Source: Moringa oleifera
Lineage: Eukaryota; Streptophyta; Magnoliopsida; Brassicales; Moringaceae
Reading direction: 5' to 3'
Assembly (NCBI GenBank): GCA_021397835.1
Contig: JAJFZO010000799.1
Location: 806,001 to 870,000 of the forward strand
DNA length: 64,000 bases
The notes under the pieces are model-generated. The model was not told where the DNA came from. It saw only the letters and a list, made by a program, of their open reading frames with translations, and ran no database searches. Position numbers and translations under genes: made by a program. Positions 12,227-25,784 of this stretch are shown one piece after another (position 1 is the first letter of the stretch; each line of letters starts with the position of its first letter).

Positions 12227-15200
12227 ATGTGAATTAGTGAGCAAAGCGGATCTCACAAGCCTATCCCAGTACCCACAAATGATGGATTTCCCTTACTTTT
12301 AATTCTGAGAGAAAAGTTAGGTTCATAGCTCATATCTTTTTCTCAATAGAAGAGAGAACCACGAAGGAAAGTTACAGATTAGAGGTACAACATCCTTACT
12401 TTCCTAACTTCTATATCTTGAAACCTTTGGCAACCTAATATGAGATACTCGCTGCTATGATAGGAACTAATTGTGGATAATCTTAAGATACAAAAATTTA
12501 TTTCACAAAATAGAACACTACATCGGAAGCTCTTTGAGAAGAATATAGAAAGTAGCACTCAAATACTCATGCTGGTGCCTAATTCAATCCTTACTAGATC
12601 AAGGTAGGCATAGATCAGGTAAGGAAAAAAAAAAGAACTATACTAACTTAATCCTGTCATCTAAAGAGGTCCAGTCTTAGCCCTTCCCTCTTTATGAGTT
12701 TAGGGAAGTTCCTTTTATAGATAGGAGCATGACATCTAATTCCTACAGTTACTTTCCTTTTTCTCTTCTCTTTCTTCTATCATACTCTCTTTACTTATTT
12801 GAGTCTTGTGTCTAGGTGACTCTAACTATGTATGAAAAAATACCCCTAGATAATATGTGTCACTTATGAGATAGATATAAAGTCGAGTAGATGCATAAAA
12901 AATGAGAGGTCATATAAACTAGTTAGTCATTGATTGAATGGACACATTTTTTCTTCTAAAGAATTTGATTCAATTTATCCTCTAAGCTTCTAGTTAGTCA
13001 TTCCCCTAAAATTGTAATTCAATTGGTCAAAGCACCACATATAAGAATATATCAAAAATAAGATGAATCTACCATCCTCTATATGGACTATAGCAAGGAA
13101 GAACAAGTATAGAGAAGGATTTCGTTAGTTGAACATTATTTCTCATTTTGTTTATAGCAAAAAGAAAGAAAAAATCTATTAAATGAAGGTGGGAAATTAT
13201 TTCACACTATTATGAGGGGCAAGACATGGCTCTTCTTTTAGATATTTTCGAAAGTGAAAGATCCCTAAAGATTACTATAATCTTACAAAAAAGCCCTTTT
13301 TTTGCCAAAAAAAAAAAGTTGAAGGCTTTCGAGAAAGAAAAGGCTAGGCTCCCAATGGTGAAAAGTCTTCAAATAAGATCCCAATGATTTTATGTCAAAA
13401 TCATTTGTAGGGTGATTTCAATTATTAACAACTCATCCCATCATGTAAAGCTAGTTCTATTTTAGGGCGTTATGGTCATGATAGCGAGGGGAAGTGGAAC
13501 TTAGTCATATTTAGATATTTTATCTTATATCTCATCATAGTTCCTTTATCATATTCTTCAGGGGCTAAAGCTTATAGCCGAAGTTACAGTCATGTTACCA
13601 AAGGTATATACTTAACACATGCAAGTCCAACTATTTTTTCGATCAATTTGGTTACCTGGCTATGGCCCAATTTAATTGTACGAAAAATAATAATGGCTTT
13701 TTATCTTAGAACAAAACCTGAAAAAGCTCTCTAATTACGTATACAAAGTGTCTTCTTCTTGCTCTTATAGCTAATTGAAGAAAGACAGACAGAGCTCTTA
13801 TTTACATACAGCACAATCGAAGCCTTTTGATTAAACCTTTTTCATGTTATAAATATATATATAGAGCCTAAAGCATCCGTTGTCAACAATCACAAATAGG
13901 GCCGGTGTAAGAGGACATCCTTGCCGAACAGATTGAAAAATTAAGAAAGATGGTAGTACAACTCCTAAAAATGTCTTAGAATGGTGGTGTGAGCATTTGG
14001 TTGAAACCACTCTCTTTCGAGAGTCTAGCAGTAAGCTAGTGAAGTTAGAAAGCCAATAAGTCCAGGTTATAAACCCTACTAACTTCCCTTTTGCTAGGAT
14101 AAAGATAGTAACCCTCGTACCCTGTAAGCTTACTTTGTATCCATCTTGTACCCTGACTGCAAGTAAACTAAGTAATGATGAACTCTTATTCCCTCGTTCT
14201 AGTGATATAATATTTTTTCCATCTAGAGCTAGAGATTGTAAGTTAGAAATGCAAGATGTTGAAAAGGCTATCAATCTATCCCTGCCAGCAACTTAAGAAG
14301 AGTCTGTCAATACTGTCAATAATACTCAATTCTAATTCGTGTTGGCATGCCCACCGCACTTGTTAGAAAACCATCTCACTTTTTTTTCCCAGTCAGCTAT
14401 TGCTCGACTGAGATTGGAACTAAAGGACTGATATTAAGAGGGATCAGATTCATAAAAAGGTAAAGGTGAGCCCTACTCTGAAGCACTCAACTGCATCCTA
14501 ACCTTCATATAAGCTCTTGCCTGTGACCCAAAGCATTGACTTTGACTCCAACTTATGGATTACATTAGATATTCCTCAAATGTACGAAAATGATTCAGCC
14601 TGCACTCGACAACTCATCAGGTGCCAAGGCATCTCTTTCTCCCAAGTCCCATCTCGAACATTACTGGAAAGGCAAGTCAACCACCTTTAACATATCAAAG
14701 CTCTTTCTTATTCTCCCAACCTAACGATCAAAATTTCTTTTATCTCCCCATTTCGCATGCGACCTAATGAATGCAAGCTCATAAGCTAAGAAGCCCCTGA
14801 TGGTATGAAATTAGACTGAATCTAACCGAATCACCTCATGAGCCAAGCTAAGGCACAAAAAATTGATCCCATCATTTCATGTCCTTATTCACGGTGAGAG
14901 TGGGAGACATGAAGTGAAGGTTGAGGAAGTCGCTTCTACAATGCGTGAAAGTATGGATCCAAGCAAATATGCTATCTTGTTTGCCCAATCCCAAACTCTA
15001 CATATTCATGATTGATAAGAATATAAGGGGAATAGTCTTGAATGATGGAAGGAAGGATCCACCTTCACTCGAAAAACTACTATACAATCTATCTCGAAAA
15101 CATCTAATCGATCTAGTGTGTGCTAATGACCTGGCATAGCAGGCAAATAAAAGGTCTTGTGCATGGAACTGACTGAATGGCTATCCCTAGCATACGACTC

Positions 15201-18200
15201 AGATCATGAAAAAGAAAAAAAGAATTGATTTCATTGTGGCATTGGAATTCACTTTTTATTTATGCTTTAGAGGTCAATCACGATTTTATAATCTATAATG
15301 GGATGTTCCTTATATGTAAATTCCTAATCATCCTGCCATTCCTAACTTTAGGAAGGAATGAAGTAAAGGACGACCTTGCTCTCTTCCAAAGAAAAAAATT
15401 CCTAAATCCCAATTAAAAAACTGCTGTAAATAGGTACTTCTTTACTGAAAACCACTAGAAAGCCACCTTTTCTACATTTTGCTTTTCTGTCCAAGGCTCT
15501 TTCTAAATGGAATCAATTTTGCTAATGTGCACGGAGTTTAGATGAAATCAGGGCGGACCTTAAGGCTGCTGTTACTTATGCCATCGTAAAATTAAGGGTT
15601 CATAACAACTTTGACAAATTTCTTACGAGAGCTAATAGATCATCCACTCTTCCCTAAAGTAAAGAAGGTTAAAATTGAAAAGTTACGTCAACTACCTAGG
15701 TTTGTAGAAAAAAATGAATTAAAAGATGAGTGCCGCAGCATTAGATTTTAAGATGGTAGCCAAGGCTAGGATTTAGGAAGGATATATATGAGAGTAAGTG
15801 TGAGGAGAAAAAGCCTTCCTATTTGCTGTCCTGGACCTAGGTTTAAAAACCTATTCAGCTATAACTTCCTAGATGGACTCTAAAAGGAGAAATATGAATG
15901 CCTTGGCTCTAATTTAAACATATCACTGTATAATGGAGAATTCAGTCGCGTAACAACTTTCTCTTATGCTATGGCCTGTTTTTTGAGTAGATTCATTGCT
16001 TTGAGAAATTGGTTATGAGCAAGGAAGCATTTGAGTTGGCTCGTAAGATTAAAGGTGGTGTAGGGTTTTGATAGCTTTTCTAATCACTATCATATGTTTG
16101 ATAGATCTAAATCTTTTGTTTGTGGGCATGGTCGGATCGCCCCGCCCCAACCTAACCGTCCTCCCCAAAAAAAGCTTTAATTGCTTCTCACCTATTTGTA
16201 CAATGAATATTTGTTTATATCATTAACATTGATAGTTGTATACAGATGGATACCAATGGCAGTTAAGAGCTTTCCTTTCTTAGGCCAAGATAGTATCTTT
16301 TTTCCTTCCTATATTTTTGTCCTTCCCATTGCAGTTGATGGAGAAGCATTGAGCAAGGCAAAGAGTTGAGACAGTTTTAGCTATAATCTTTGTTCTTAGT
16401 GTCTTCCTCTACTTTGCATAGCTGTGGATTGAGGGAGCACCTATGGTGTTAGTAAAGGTATACATTGGGCAATTACAAGGCAATACCACTAGGGAAGCTA
16501 ATTAAGGCATATGTTTATGATGATCGATAATAAGGGGATTGCTAATGATGAAATATATGAAAAAGGGCAAAATGCCCTATTCTCCTTAACACTTTGGAAC
16601 CCATACGTCTCTTTTAGGCGTGATAAGGCTCACTCCATTCTTAAGGCTTGAAGCACGGTCTTTGATTCTAGTTGATGCTAGAAAATCGATCTAAAAAGCC
16701 TATGTTAACATAAAGCATTCCATAGAAAGAAAATAAGGCAAATACAAAGGCTCACAATTCAACCAATCTACTGTTCTGTGTGTTGAAGAAACACGGGAAG
16801 CAGAGGCGTAGTTCAAGCGCACTGGGTAGCAAGAATTCCAAGTCAAGGATTGGAGGCATAGCTTTATCTTTCATTTGAGATTGGCGACTTCCCTTATTTT
16901 TATTCTGTACAAGCAGCAGGATTTGACTGAAAAGGTATTGAAGGCCAAGTATGCTACTTAGTTTCTAGCTCTGTTATTGTCCATATCATTGAAAACTTGT
17001 GATTTTAGTCAAGTCAGCTACTTTTTTTTTAATAGCTCATCGGGTGAGAAGTAAGACAATGATCTCAGTTAGAATCAGAGAATTTCTCACTTGTTACTGA
17101 CACTTTATCTCATGGATCGGATTCAACCTGAAACTTAGTATGCAGTGGTTAAGCTTTTCTTAAATTTCTTCTTACAGGCAGAGTTAGTTAAAGTGGTGTA
17201 ACTCCCAAGTAGATTTTTCTCCATGTCTATCTCCCACCTCCCATTGTGCTTTTGATTTTGTCTCTCAATCGATGGGCAATTTCTAAATGCATTGGCCTAG
17301 AAAGTGCTATGGACTAACTTTCTTACAGGTAGAGTTAGTTATGGAAGGTACAGATAGTCCGATCTAGCCAGTAAGCAGAAGTATTAATCATGAAAAGAGC
17401 TCGTTAGTTAAGCTTTTCAGTGATGTCCTTTTCACCTATGCTTGCTGCCTTTTCACCATGGTTGGTTGACTTCAACATTCCAGTCTACTCTTTCACTTTC
17501 ACTTGAAGTGGTGGTTTAGTTTCCTCTAAAGAAATAAGGTCAGGTAAATTAACCATTAAAGAGCCATTGGTTAATTGGGCAGTTCAAGTAGTCTCTGAGA
17601 AGAAGAACGGGTCACAATCATTGTCTTGGCATCCTTGTGGAACAAAATTGGATTAGAGAGGCTACTACTAGTTTTGGTGATAAGACCAATAAAGTTGAGA
17701 TTGAATTTCTCATAAGACAGTTGAGTTTTTATCATTTTTGAACTCATTCGACATCCTTTTCATTTGATATGTTCCCATCCATTAAAAAAAAAGGAAGAGA
17801 CCTTTCTTAAGCCTACTCCGTTTTGTTGTCTTTCAGACACTAAAAAAATAATTAGAGAAAAAAGTAAGAAAGGTAAGTCTAAACCTAGCTCAATTAAATT
17901 CAATTGACAGAGACGGCGACAAAGGACTTCTTACTTTTAAAAGCTGAAGGATTCTCGGGTTTTAGTGAGTGAAGGGTCGGGCTTACCATGTTTAATAGGA
18001 GACCAGCCTAACCAAGCCAGTAGTCAAAGCTTACCATGGGAAAACCAACCTCATTAAGAAAGACCCAAGGTGAGGCTCATTAAAAAAACTCGATGGTCAC
18101 ATTCTTCTCTTTCTATATCATGGGTTATAGACTCGTCTTATAAAAATTATGTCCCACCATGATAGGTTGCTTTTACTAATACAATAATGGCTTCTTAATT

Positions 18201-21200
18201 AAGTCAGCCTCCTTCAATTTGTCTTATGGATGTAGTGGGCTTTTCCCCATTGGGGTCTAGCTTGAAGGTAAGTAAGTTGTTGAGGCATACATAACCACCA
18301 TTTTCAACTTATACGAAATGGTTATGGCTTTGGAATGTCATTTTCTCAAATAAGGTAAAGGCATAGCCCGCATTAACATACAAAACTGGTCACAAAAAAA
18401 GGCAAAAGAGACAAAGGCTAAAGCATTGACTGAAGAGAAGGGGTAAAAATATATTCGCGTTTGACTCCTTTTTTGCCTACTAACTGTTACTTAGCCAAAT
18501 GTTTCCTACGTCATTTAAAAGAGGGATCCAGATCATCAACACACTTTTGAAGAAGCCTGGGATCAGGCTAAGATGGAATGGATTTTTCACTCCTTTACTA
18601 CTACTCAGTGCTTCTCTTTTGAATCTTCTCACCCCCTTAGAAGCTTAGCTACTTTTTTATAACTACCGCAGCTGCAATGGACAGGATGGGAATGGGTTGG
18701 AAAGAAGGAAAAAGCACAGTCTTCGCTCACTGACTTTAAGATAGCAGCTCTATAACTTACTTTAACTTAGAAGCACATTTGGTCACTTTCAGTTGTCGAT
18801 CGCGGAGTCGAAGCTAATTGGCAACTATTGGGAATGCCTCGTACTAGCAAATCTAACGCATATTCCATTTTTCCAATAAAGAGTTCTAAATTTGTTCCCA
18901 TGGCTTTAAAAGATGCATCAAAGACCCTTTCTCCATTAACCCATAAAAGGGGATGAAAAAGCAAGAAATAGGGAAATAAGATAGTTGGCATACACTGGTG
19001 AATCCAGTACATAGATCGCTTTCATTCTTGGCAGATTGGTATGGAAAGGGTGTTTAAGTTAACGTTTATGCGCTTAACTCACTAAGAGAAAAAGTGAGGA
19101 TCGCACTCCCTACTAGACTTAGCTAAAAGATGAAAAGATGGATAAGCCACTCTTTTCATCTGACTAAGATTAGCCTTTACGTAGGCACCTTGCCCGCTGT
19201 GCCTTTTACTTTGGTGCCAGCATATATAAAGTAGTAGACCCTGACTCTTTTTAGCTTTCTATGGTGTGGCTCTTATAACTCTTAGTAGTTGTTATCTCTT
19301 TCTCTTTCCTTCTTCCTTATCCTTAAGGAATTAGATATAGAATTGTTAGGAGTAGGAGCATTCATTACCAGAGATGGATTGGCTTCAGTTGACCTTCTTA
19401 CTATAGGAATTCTTGAAAAAGCTCTGATTCCAGTAAGCTCGTGACCATTCTCATAAGTAGCTGGGAATAAAAGGAATAAGTGCTTAAAGTTAAGATCAGC
19501 TGCTATTGGACTTCTTTCCTTGGCAAGAAAGGGTTAGCAAGGAAAGTAGCCTTGTTGATTAAAGTAAAGGACCAGGGTATAGTGCTTTTATTTTGTTTTG
19601 CAGGAATACCCGCTTTTCAATATGGAATCAATGACTAAAGTCTCTTCGCATGGTCTAGGCTAAGCCTAAAAGAAAAAAAAAGAGTTAAATCTACCAGTGA
19701 AGAGATATTATCTCATAGATGAAAGAAAAGAGGTCACTTGTTTAAGTCAAGCAATTGTAGAGACTGAGAAGAGTTCGCAACGAAAATTCTCCCTCTACAG
19801 GCCTTTTATAGGTAGAACCGAAAAGAGTAATGAGAGGAGAGGAGTTCAAACCTGTCTCAAGGCCTAGTAGGTCTATTCCTGCTACTTACTTACTTCCTTG
19901 GGAGAGGTTGAGTTGAAGAAGTCGTAACAAAACAAGCTTTTACAGAATTAGCCGCTATTGAACCCCCATCTATGGGAAGAAGGACTATAGGTAATGGTTC
20001 GTCTCATCTTATTAGTAGTGGTCAATAGGAAGAATACTAGCACTGGTTTTCAAGAGTGAACCAAGTCTTGGATTCGGCATGGTTGGGCATGGCATTAGAT
20101 TAGGAAGGCACCTAAGCTAAGCTCTAAAATTTTTGTGCTTTACTCTTATTATTTAGGTTTAGGAAGAGAAAAGCACTATTTAGCTTATGTTAACTTAGAT
20201 CCTCTTTGAGATGAAATGCAGAAAAGTCCTAATCAAAGGTGAAAGTCTCCATCCAAGCAAAGTGGGAATACCCAGGAAGATTCGACCAACAATCGAGTCC
20301 ATACTCGGCTCTAGGCTTTCAAGAAGAAAGCCCAAGCTCAAGGGCCTATCATTGTCATATCGTCAAGTCGAAGAAGGGAAAAAAGCCTAGCCCTTAAAGC
20401 AAGCTTGCTTCACCTTCACTTCCTTCCATATTTGATTCTTAATCTGCTTCAGTGACTCAAGCTCTTCTGCAATGAAATCACTCTTAGGTAATTCAATGGC
20501 TCATCTCTGGTTCAAATGGTATCTAGGATATACTTTTTTTCTGTTGTTCATGAATCCATTTCAAGTTCTTAAGCATACACAGTCTTTTTTCTTTCAATTG
20601 CTACTCCGGGGAAAGAAGTTTCATTGGGGAAGGTGGTATATTCTAGTTGATCACTTAAGCTTTTAGCTTAAAGGATTGATCTTTTCTTAAACTTAGCTCG
20701 AGTAAGGCCGGTTTAAATAAAGATAACTGGGGGTGAAGTCTTTATATGAAACCATTTCTTTCTCCCTTGGAAGCATAGCTTACTTCCACACTAAAGGTTT
20801 GAGATTTTCCTTCTAAACCTAGTTCTTGGTACTATGAAGACTCTCTATAACCTAGGATAAGGAGCAATAAAGGAAATTCACCCTAGAACCATTAGGCTTA
20901 TTAAACATAGACATAATTAGTCTAGTATGGCTGAAGAATGGTTTTTGAAAAGTGCTAGACGTAAAAATTATTCCAGCACTTCAGCGGGCTTTTTCTTAAT
21001 ATACTGAAACTCATCTTGTACAGCCAACTAGAAAATCAATGAAGCAAAATTTCTAGTATGGCATATAAAGAGAAATTTGACTTATTCAAAGAGAGATTCG
21101 ACTCCCATAACCCCAATGTGGAGAAGTGAAGCCCCTTGGGGCAAAAGAGATAAAGAAAGGATAATGAGGATCTTGTGTGTGGTGAAAAGCCTTTCCCTTT

Positions 21201-24018
21201 CTAAGCGAGCGTGGAAGGCACCTATCCTCCTTTCTAATTAGGAAATACATGAAGTAAAGGACCAAAAAAAGATAATTGTGTACCATACCTTGTCTGAAAG
21301 GTAGAGATGAGCTCTGAAGAGAATCTGATGGAAGGCATAGAGAGAAAGCAGGAAAGCAAAGAAATGGACATGACTGAAAATAGCAAGGACCAAACTCTAA
21401 TGATAAGGAATGAAAAGCAAGAAATGAATCTACTAGAGGAATAGATGATGGAAGCTATCTACAGAGATAAAGTGGTGAGGAGCTCCTTAAAGAAGCAAGA
21501 GTTTTTACTAAAAAAACAAAATAGATTTTGTCTGTTTTGTTCCCTTGAGACATCTACTCAACAAAAAAGCCCATTCGTTAGGTAAAACCGATACAAAAAC
21601 AGATATTACTAGCCCTATTTTAAAGAGTGGATTCTTTGATCCTCCATCGAGTACTAAGCTTACTGAAAGAAAGGTAAGAGTCATAGGATATGTAGTAGTA
21701 GTACGAGAGAGCATGCCCAATCCAAACAGTTCCCATGCCTAATGGAAGAAGGGAAAAAAATTGGGTAAACAATGATCTTTCCCTAGATGAGAATAGGTTA
21801 CATCTTTAGGTGGTCATATTCTCTATGAGAATGTTTGCTAGCTAGTTAAGTAATCATCCTCAAGGGGCAAGTGTTTCCTTCTTTTAAGTTGGTTCCTTTT
21901 ATATAACAAAGTAGTGTTGGTAACTACATCCTTGCCGACCTGCTGTAAGAGTTACTAGCCAACGTACTGTACTCACCTCTACATAAAGAGATTAAATAGC
22001 CTATTTTACTTTCACACACCTTAAGAGATTAGGTAATAAGTTAAGAGACCTAAGAGATGCCTCTTAAAGAACCTAAGGGCCTGGTAAGAATTTTCTCTTT
22101 TCACTCTTAACCGTCACATATAATAAGCATAAAGAAATGGATTTAGTTTGTTCGTACATAAATCTTAACTGGTTTCTTTCTCTTTGAACTCTTAAATGTA
22201 TTAAAAAAATTAATAAGACTATGATTAAAAGTTACTCTCTATGGACTTCTTTCACTCTTAACCCTGACAACAATACTTTAATATCAGAAAAAAACACCCT
22301 TAAGTTTCTCCGTAGGTCAAGATTAAACTATTTCTTTTATACTTACCCCTCCTTGGCCTGGTAATAAAGGTAATAAGACGAGGCTTGTAGGTTTTCTTTG
22401 CCTGACCTGTAAGTTACATGTTTGAACCCTTTCCATAGGTCTAAATCCACCTCAAAGAAAAAAGAACGCCATTTATGAAAGAACAACTCTGACAGTTAAG
22501 TATTTCAAAATCTAGGAAAAGTTAGCCACTATAATCAATTTCCTAGGTCGGGAATAGGAAGACCTAAACTTTACTGGCATAAAAGCATAATGAAAATGAG
22601 TTGAATCTGTAGTACCAATGTACGATAGAGAAGAAAGGGCATGCCTTATTTCAATATAGGAAAACCTTCTTTCATAGTCGATTGATTGGGTCCCTAAAAG
22701 ATAGACAAGTGTTTGGGATTTCATTGAGTTCGTTTGATAGCATGATGAATGAGTCAATTAGTGAAATTTAAGCACTTTTTAAATAGATTTACCTTGATCA
22801 ACCTTAAGATAAGGACAAAGAAAAACAATCAGTCAACATCAATCAATAGGACAGTAAGTCAAATTCGCATTTCTAAACAATTCAATTAATAAATTGCGAA
22901 AAATTCCATGAAGCTCAACTTTAACTGAGAAGGTTTCAGAACTGGTTGCACAAATCTGAAACTCCTAGGTCATGCCGAAGTGTGAAGCGTTAATCAAATA
23001 AAAGTTTTTTCCTCCAAACATAAAGCTAAAATCCCAGTAGGCCACTTAAAAGATAGTTGCCAGTTAGTTACTATTTTCTTACCCTTAAATTGCCTAGAAA
23101 ATTTGGAGTTAATCCAATATAAAAAGGGAAGAAGCGCTATTGAACTAAGTTATTTACCTAAACTAACCTAAGTGTTCTGCCCTTGCACAATCCTCCAACA
23201 TGATGCCCACAAGAATGATAGCTACTGTTATGATATATGGATCAGCCTTGCTTTTTTGGTCAATAACCTATCTTGTTGAGCTAACCATGAAAAAATTAGA
23301 ACTTCGTAAGGAGCAATAAACTCTCTTATTTCATTACAGATTACAGTGATTGTCGTAACCTACCTCATTCTTTGTCATAACCTAACTCCTATTTATCGAG
23401 TCTGGGATCGATTTCAACTCGAAGATTGCTTAGTCTTTCTCGCCTTTCTCTACTATGCCTTTCATCATGAACTACTAAATCGATTCCTCTTGTTGGCAAA
23501 AATAAATCTAGCATTTTGGCTTTCTCGAGTCCTAACGACTTCTTTGTCAAGCAAGAATTCTTCCTTTAGTTGATCAATTCCTTTAAAGAATCTACTATGG
23601 AAAGCATTTGAACAAGATCGATACTGACTAAGCATGTTAACTAACATTAAGCATACTACTTTACCCAAAAGCATTCTCTCTATTCGAAAGCTTACCATTG
23701 ACACAAACTAATGCAAGGAAAGGAGAGTCATTATTAAAGCCATGCTACCATTCATTCCCAATTGATAAGAGATAAGACAAAGTTTATCTTTTCCTTGATT
23801 CCCTTCTACCCCTCAACACAGTTTACTTTGCCTTTTCTTCTTTTTTTGCTACAGTTAAGCAAAGAAAAGCTATTCTTCTTAATAGTTTTTTAAGTGAATG
23901 GAATAATTCTTCCCTCGAGGGTGACGTCACTACCTAGATCCTCATCCCTTGAACTTGTTCTAGTAGCTACTTTAATGGCACTTGAGCCTTAAGAGCTTCT
24001 TCTCTAGCCTTTATGCCG

Positions 24019-24044
24019 TGAGCCTTGAGCCTTGAGCCTTGAGC
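24019..24044. repeat. Heptamer tandem repeat
   Basis: Three and a half copies of a 7-bp unit (gagcctt). Confidence 0.85.
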
Positions 24045-24483
24045 TAAATCATTGACCTTACACCTGGTTTGATTAAGACATGTTGCCTTTCATCTCAAAA
24101 AGGATCTAACTCTTTCTTTTTGGCTTAGCTAAACTACTTGGCTCAGGTTAATTCACTCTTTCTTTATTGCAAGCAAATAACCAAAAGAGTTGATGAAAGA
24201 GCACCTTCTTGTTTTATTCTTGAAAAAATCTGCAGAGTAGTTATTACAAAAAGACTAGCATCTCTAACATGAAAAGCAAGCAAAGACCTCCCATTTGGTT
24301 TGGTGGCCTCCTTCCCTCAAAAAAGCGAAAGTAAAATCAGAATCTGACTCTCGGATGTGGGATCTTACTTAAAGAAATTTCCATTCAGCTCGGTAAGTCT
24401 CAAAAGCATTCCACTGGCACTTATCCCTTGTTTTATCAACACTCAGCCCTTCTCCCTTTACTTCAGGAGCTAACACAACTTTT

Positions 24484-24486
24484 ATT
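24484..24486. repeat. Left target-site duplication (ATT) of the CACTA element
   Basis: The three bases att directly precede CACTACTACAA. The same att follows the right end at 29556-29558. A 3-bp duplication is the rule for CACTA elements. Confidence 0.85.
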
Positions 24487-24517
24487 CACTACTACAATAA
24501 TTATAATAATTGACACC

Positions 24518-24780
24518 AATTTAATGACAGTTATTCAAAGAACTGTCATTAAAAGATTTATCAACATTTTTGATGACAGTTATTTCAAAACTGTCATTAA
24601 AAGTAAAGTGTTTAAAAACTTTTAACGTCAGTTCCTTAAGAACTGACGTTAAAAGATAACATTTAACGTCAATTCCATGAGAACTGACGTTAAAAGAAAC
24701 ATTTAACGTTAGTTCTCATGGGACTGACGTTAAATGTTAAAACTTTGACGCCAGTTCTTGAAGAACTGGCGTCAAAGGCC
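24518..24780. repeat. Left subterminal hairpin repeats of the CACTA element
   Basis: There are six units, each an imperfect or perfect palindrome of about 27-30 bp of the form aaygwcagtt-loop-aactgwcrtt, for example aatgacagtt...aactgtcatt and aacgtcagtt...aactgacgtt. The units are separated by about 15 bp. CACTA transposase binds subterminal repeats in well-studied elements. Here each repeat is itself an inverted repeat, so a transcript would fold into a chain of hairpins. Related palindromes recur inside the element (25354-25394 and 26118-26195) and at its right end. Confidence 0.92.
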
Positions 24781-24816
24781 AAAATTGCAGCAGCATGAGT
24801 TGCTGCTGCTTTCCTT

Positions 24817-25254
24817 GCTGCAGCTGTAAGCAGCCATTGCTCTGCAGCAATGGCTGCTGCTGTTGCTGCAAGAGGCAGCACCCAGGATCGGATTGAAGAC
24901 CATTGCTGCAGCTGTAAGCAGCCATTGCTCTGCAGCAATGGCTGCTGCTGTTGCTGCAAGAGGCAGCACCAAGGTCCGGATTGAAGACCATTGCTGCAGC
25001 TGTAAGCAGCCATTGCTCTGCAGCAATGGCTGCTGCTGTTGCTGCAAGAGGCAGCACCAAGGTCCGGATTGAAGACCATTGCTGCAGCTGTAAGCAGCCA
25101 TTGCTCTGCTGCAAGAGGCAGCACCAAGGTCCGGATTGAAGACCATTGCTGCAGCTGTAAGCAGCCATTGCTCTGCAGCAATGGCTGCTGCTGTTGCTGC
25201 AAGAGGCAGCACCAAGGTCCGGATTGAAGACCATTGCTGCAGCTGTAAGCAGCC
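24817..25254. repeat. 88-bp tandem array in the CACTA element
   Basis: Units start at 24817, 24905, 24993, 25081, 25148 and 25236 (partial) with gctgcagctgtaagcagcc. The period is 88 bp except for the fourth unit, which is 67 bp because of a 21-bp deletion between short gctgc repeats. The array is rich in CTG/CAG words, which keeps several frames open on both strands by composition. Those open frames (24690-25256) are not genes. Each unit contains the palindrome cattgctctgcagcaatg. Confidence 0.95.
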
Positions 25255-25353
25255 ATGGTCTTTTTGTTTAAGCTATGGTTGGTGATTTGAGTTCTTTACT
25301 TAGTTTCAGTGAAATTGCGAACCAACACAAAAGCAGAGTTATCCCACTTCTCT

Positions 25354-25394
25354 GGCCTTCAACGCCAGTTCTAGAAGAACTGGCGTTGAAGGCC
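25354..25394. repeat. Perfect 19-bp inverted repeat inside the CACTA element
   Basis: The two 19-bp arms (25354-25372 and 25376-25394) are exactly complementary around a 3-base loop. The core (aacgccagttct) is the same family as the subterminal hairpins. It lies between the 88-bp array and the captured RPT2 exons. Confidence 0.92.
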
Positions 25395-25515
25395 AGGAAC
25401 CTTCAACCCCAGTTCTTCCAGAGGTGCATGTTTCTTATTGTTGCTGGAGGGGAGAAGGAAGCAAATATGAGATAATGGTGAGGTGCATGTTGAAGATCAA
25501 AATTCAACGTCTTCA

Positions 25516-25784
<269 letters not shown>

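Larger units (their letters stand above)
10560..14274 (-). pseudogene. Decayed LINE (non-LTR) reverse transcriptase, copy A
   Basis: Two blocks of a plant LINE ORF2 are readable on the minus strand. At 13880-13929 the frame gives VRQGCPLTPALFVIVDNG, matching the reverse-transcriptase block RQGCPL.P.LF of non-LTR elements. From about 11165 down to 10640, across several stops, it gives the C-terminal part: KVSKMAWY, then HDWNKAAITKHLWNIA, SWRKFLNLRYTMRPFI, FFIWFDN, HPLGPIIQK, RIYYDVAI and ENWWKWPT. This resembles the zinc-finger/RVT tail of plant LINEs. The catalytic FADD box between them was not found. The span is interrupted by a TA microsatellite and by other material, including the A-only block at 11274-11987. 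The plus-strand open frames at 10442-11037 are antisense shadows. The 5' end and poly-A tail were not located. Confidence 0.72.
1..14609. repeat. Copy A of a large diverged direct repeat (mitochondrial-derived)
   Basis: This segment aligns collinearly with 49096-63487 in the same orientation. It probably continues beyond the left window edge, because position 1 pairs with 49096. By eye the two copies are roughly 90% identical and most differences are transitions, as expected for methylated nuclear DNA. The shared contents, in order, are ψmatR, nad1 exon d, unassigned mitochondria-like sequence and a decayed LINE. Homology stops at the shared word cactcga (14603-14609 and 63481-63487). Copy A has a 0.7-kb block at 11274-11987 that B lacks, and B has a 0.4-kb block at 60694-61097 that A lacks. 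The identity estimate comes from sampled stretches, not from a computed alignment. Confidence 0.93.
14610..24486. other. Unduplicated mitochondria-like DNA without identified genes
   Basis: This stretch follows copy A and ends at the CACTA insertion. Its base texture matches the rest of the mitochondrial matrix. Short open frames exist (for example 14921-15139 plus, 18767-19012 minus, 21545-21742 plus and 23465-23704 minus), but none resembles a known mitochondrial gene or transposon protein to me. I found no tRNA cloverleaf and no rRNA core motif. Confidence 0.5.

Noticed and set aside
16795..16850. gtagttcaagcgc, resembling a tRNA D-arm region
   Set aside because: No matching anticodon or TΨC arm and no acceptor pairing could be found.
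19915..19935. aagtcgtaacaa, resembling the conserved 3' end of small-subunit rRNA
   Set aside because: The following bases do not continue as rRNA (no aaggtagccgta), and no other rRNA block is nearby.
24690..25256. Long minus-strand frames rich in Q, A, S and C (up to 188 codons)
   Set aside because: They translate the 88-bp CTG/CAG array in all frames. The openness is compositional and repeats with the array.
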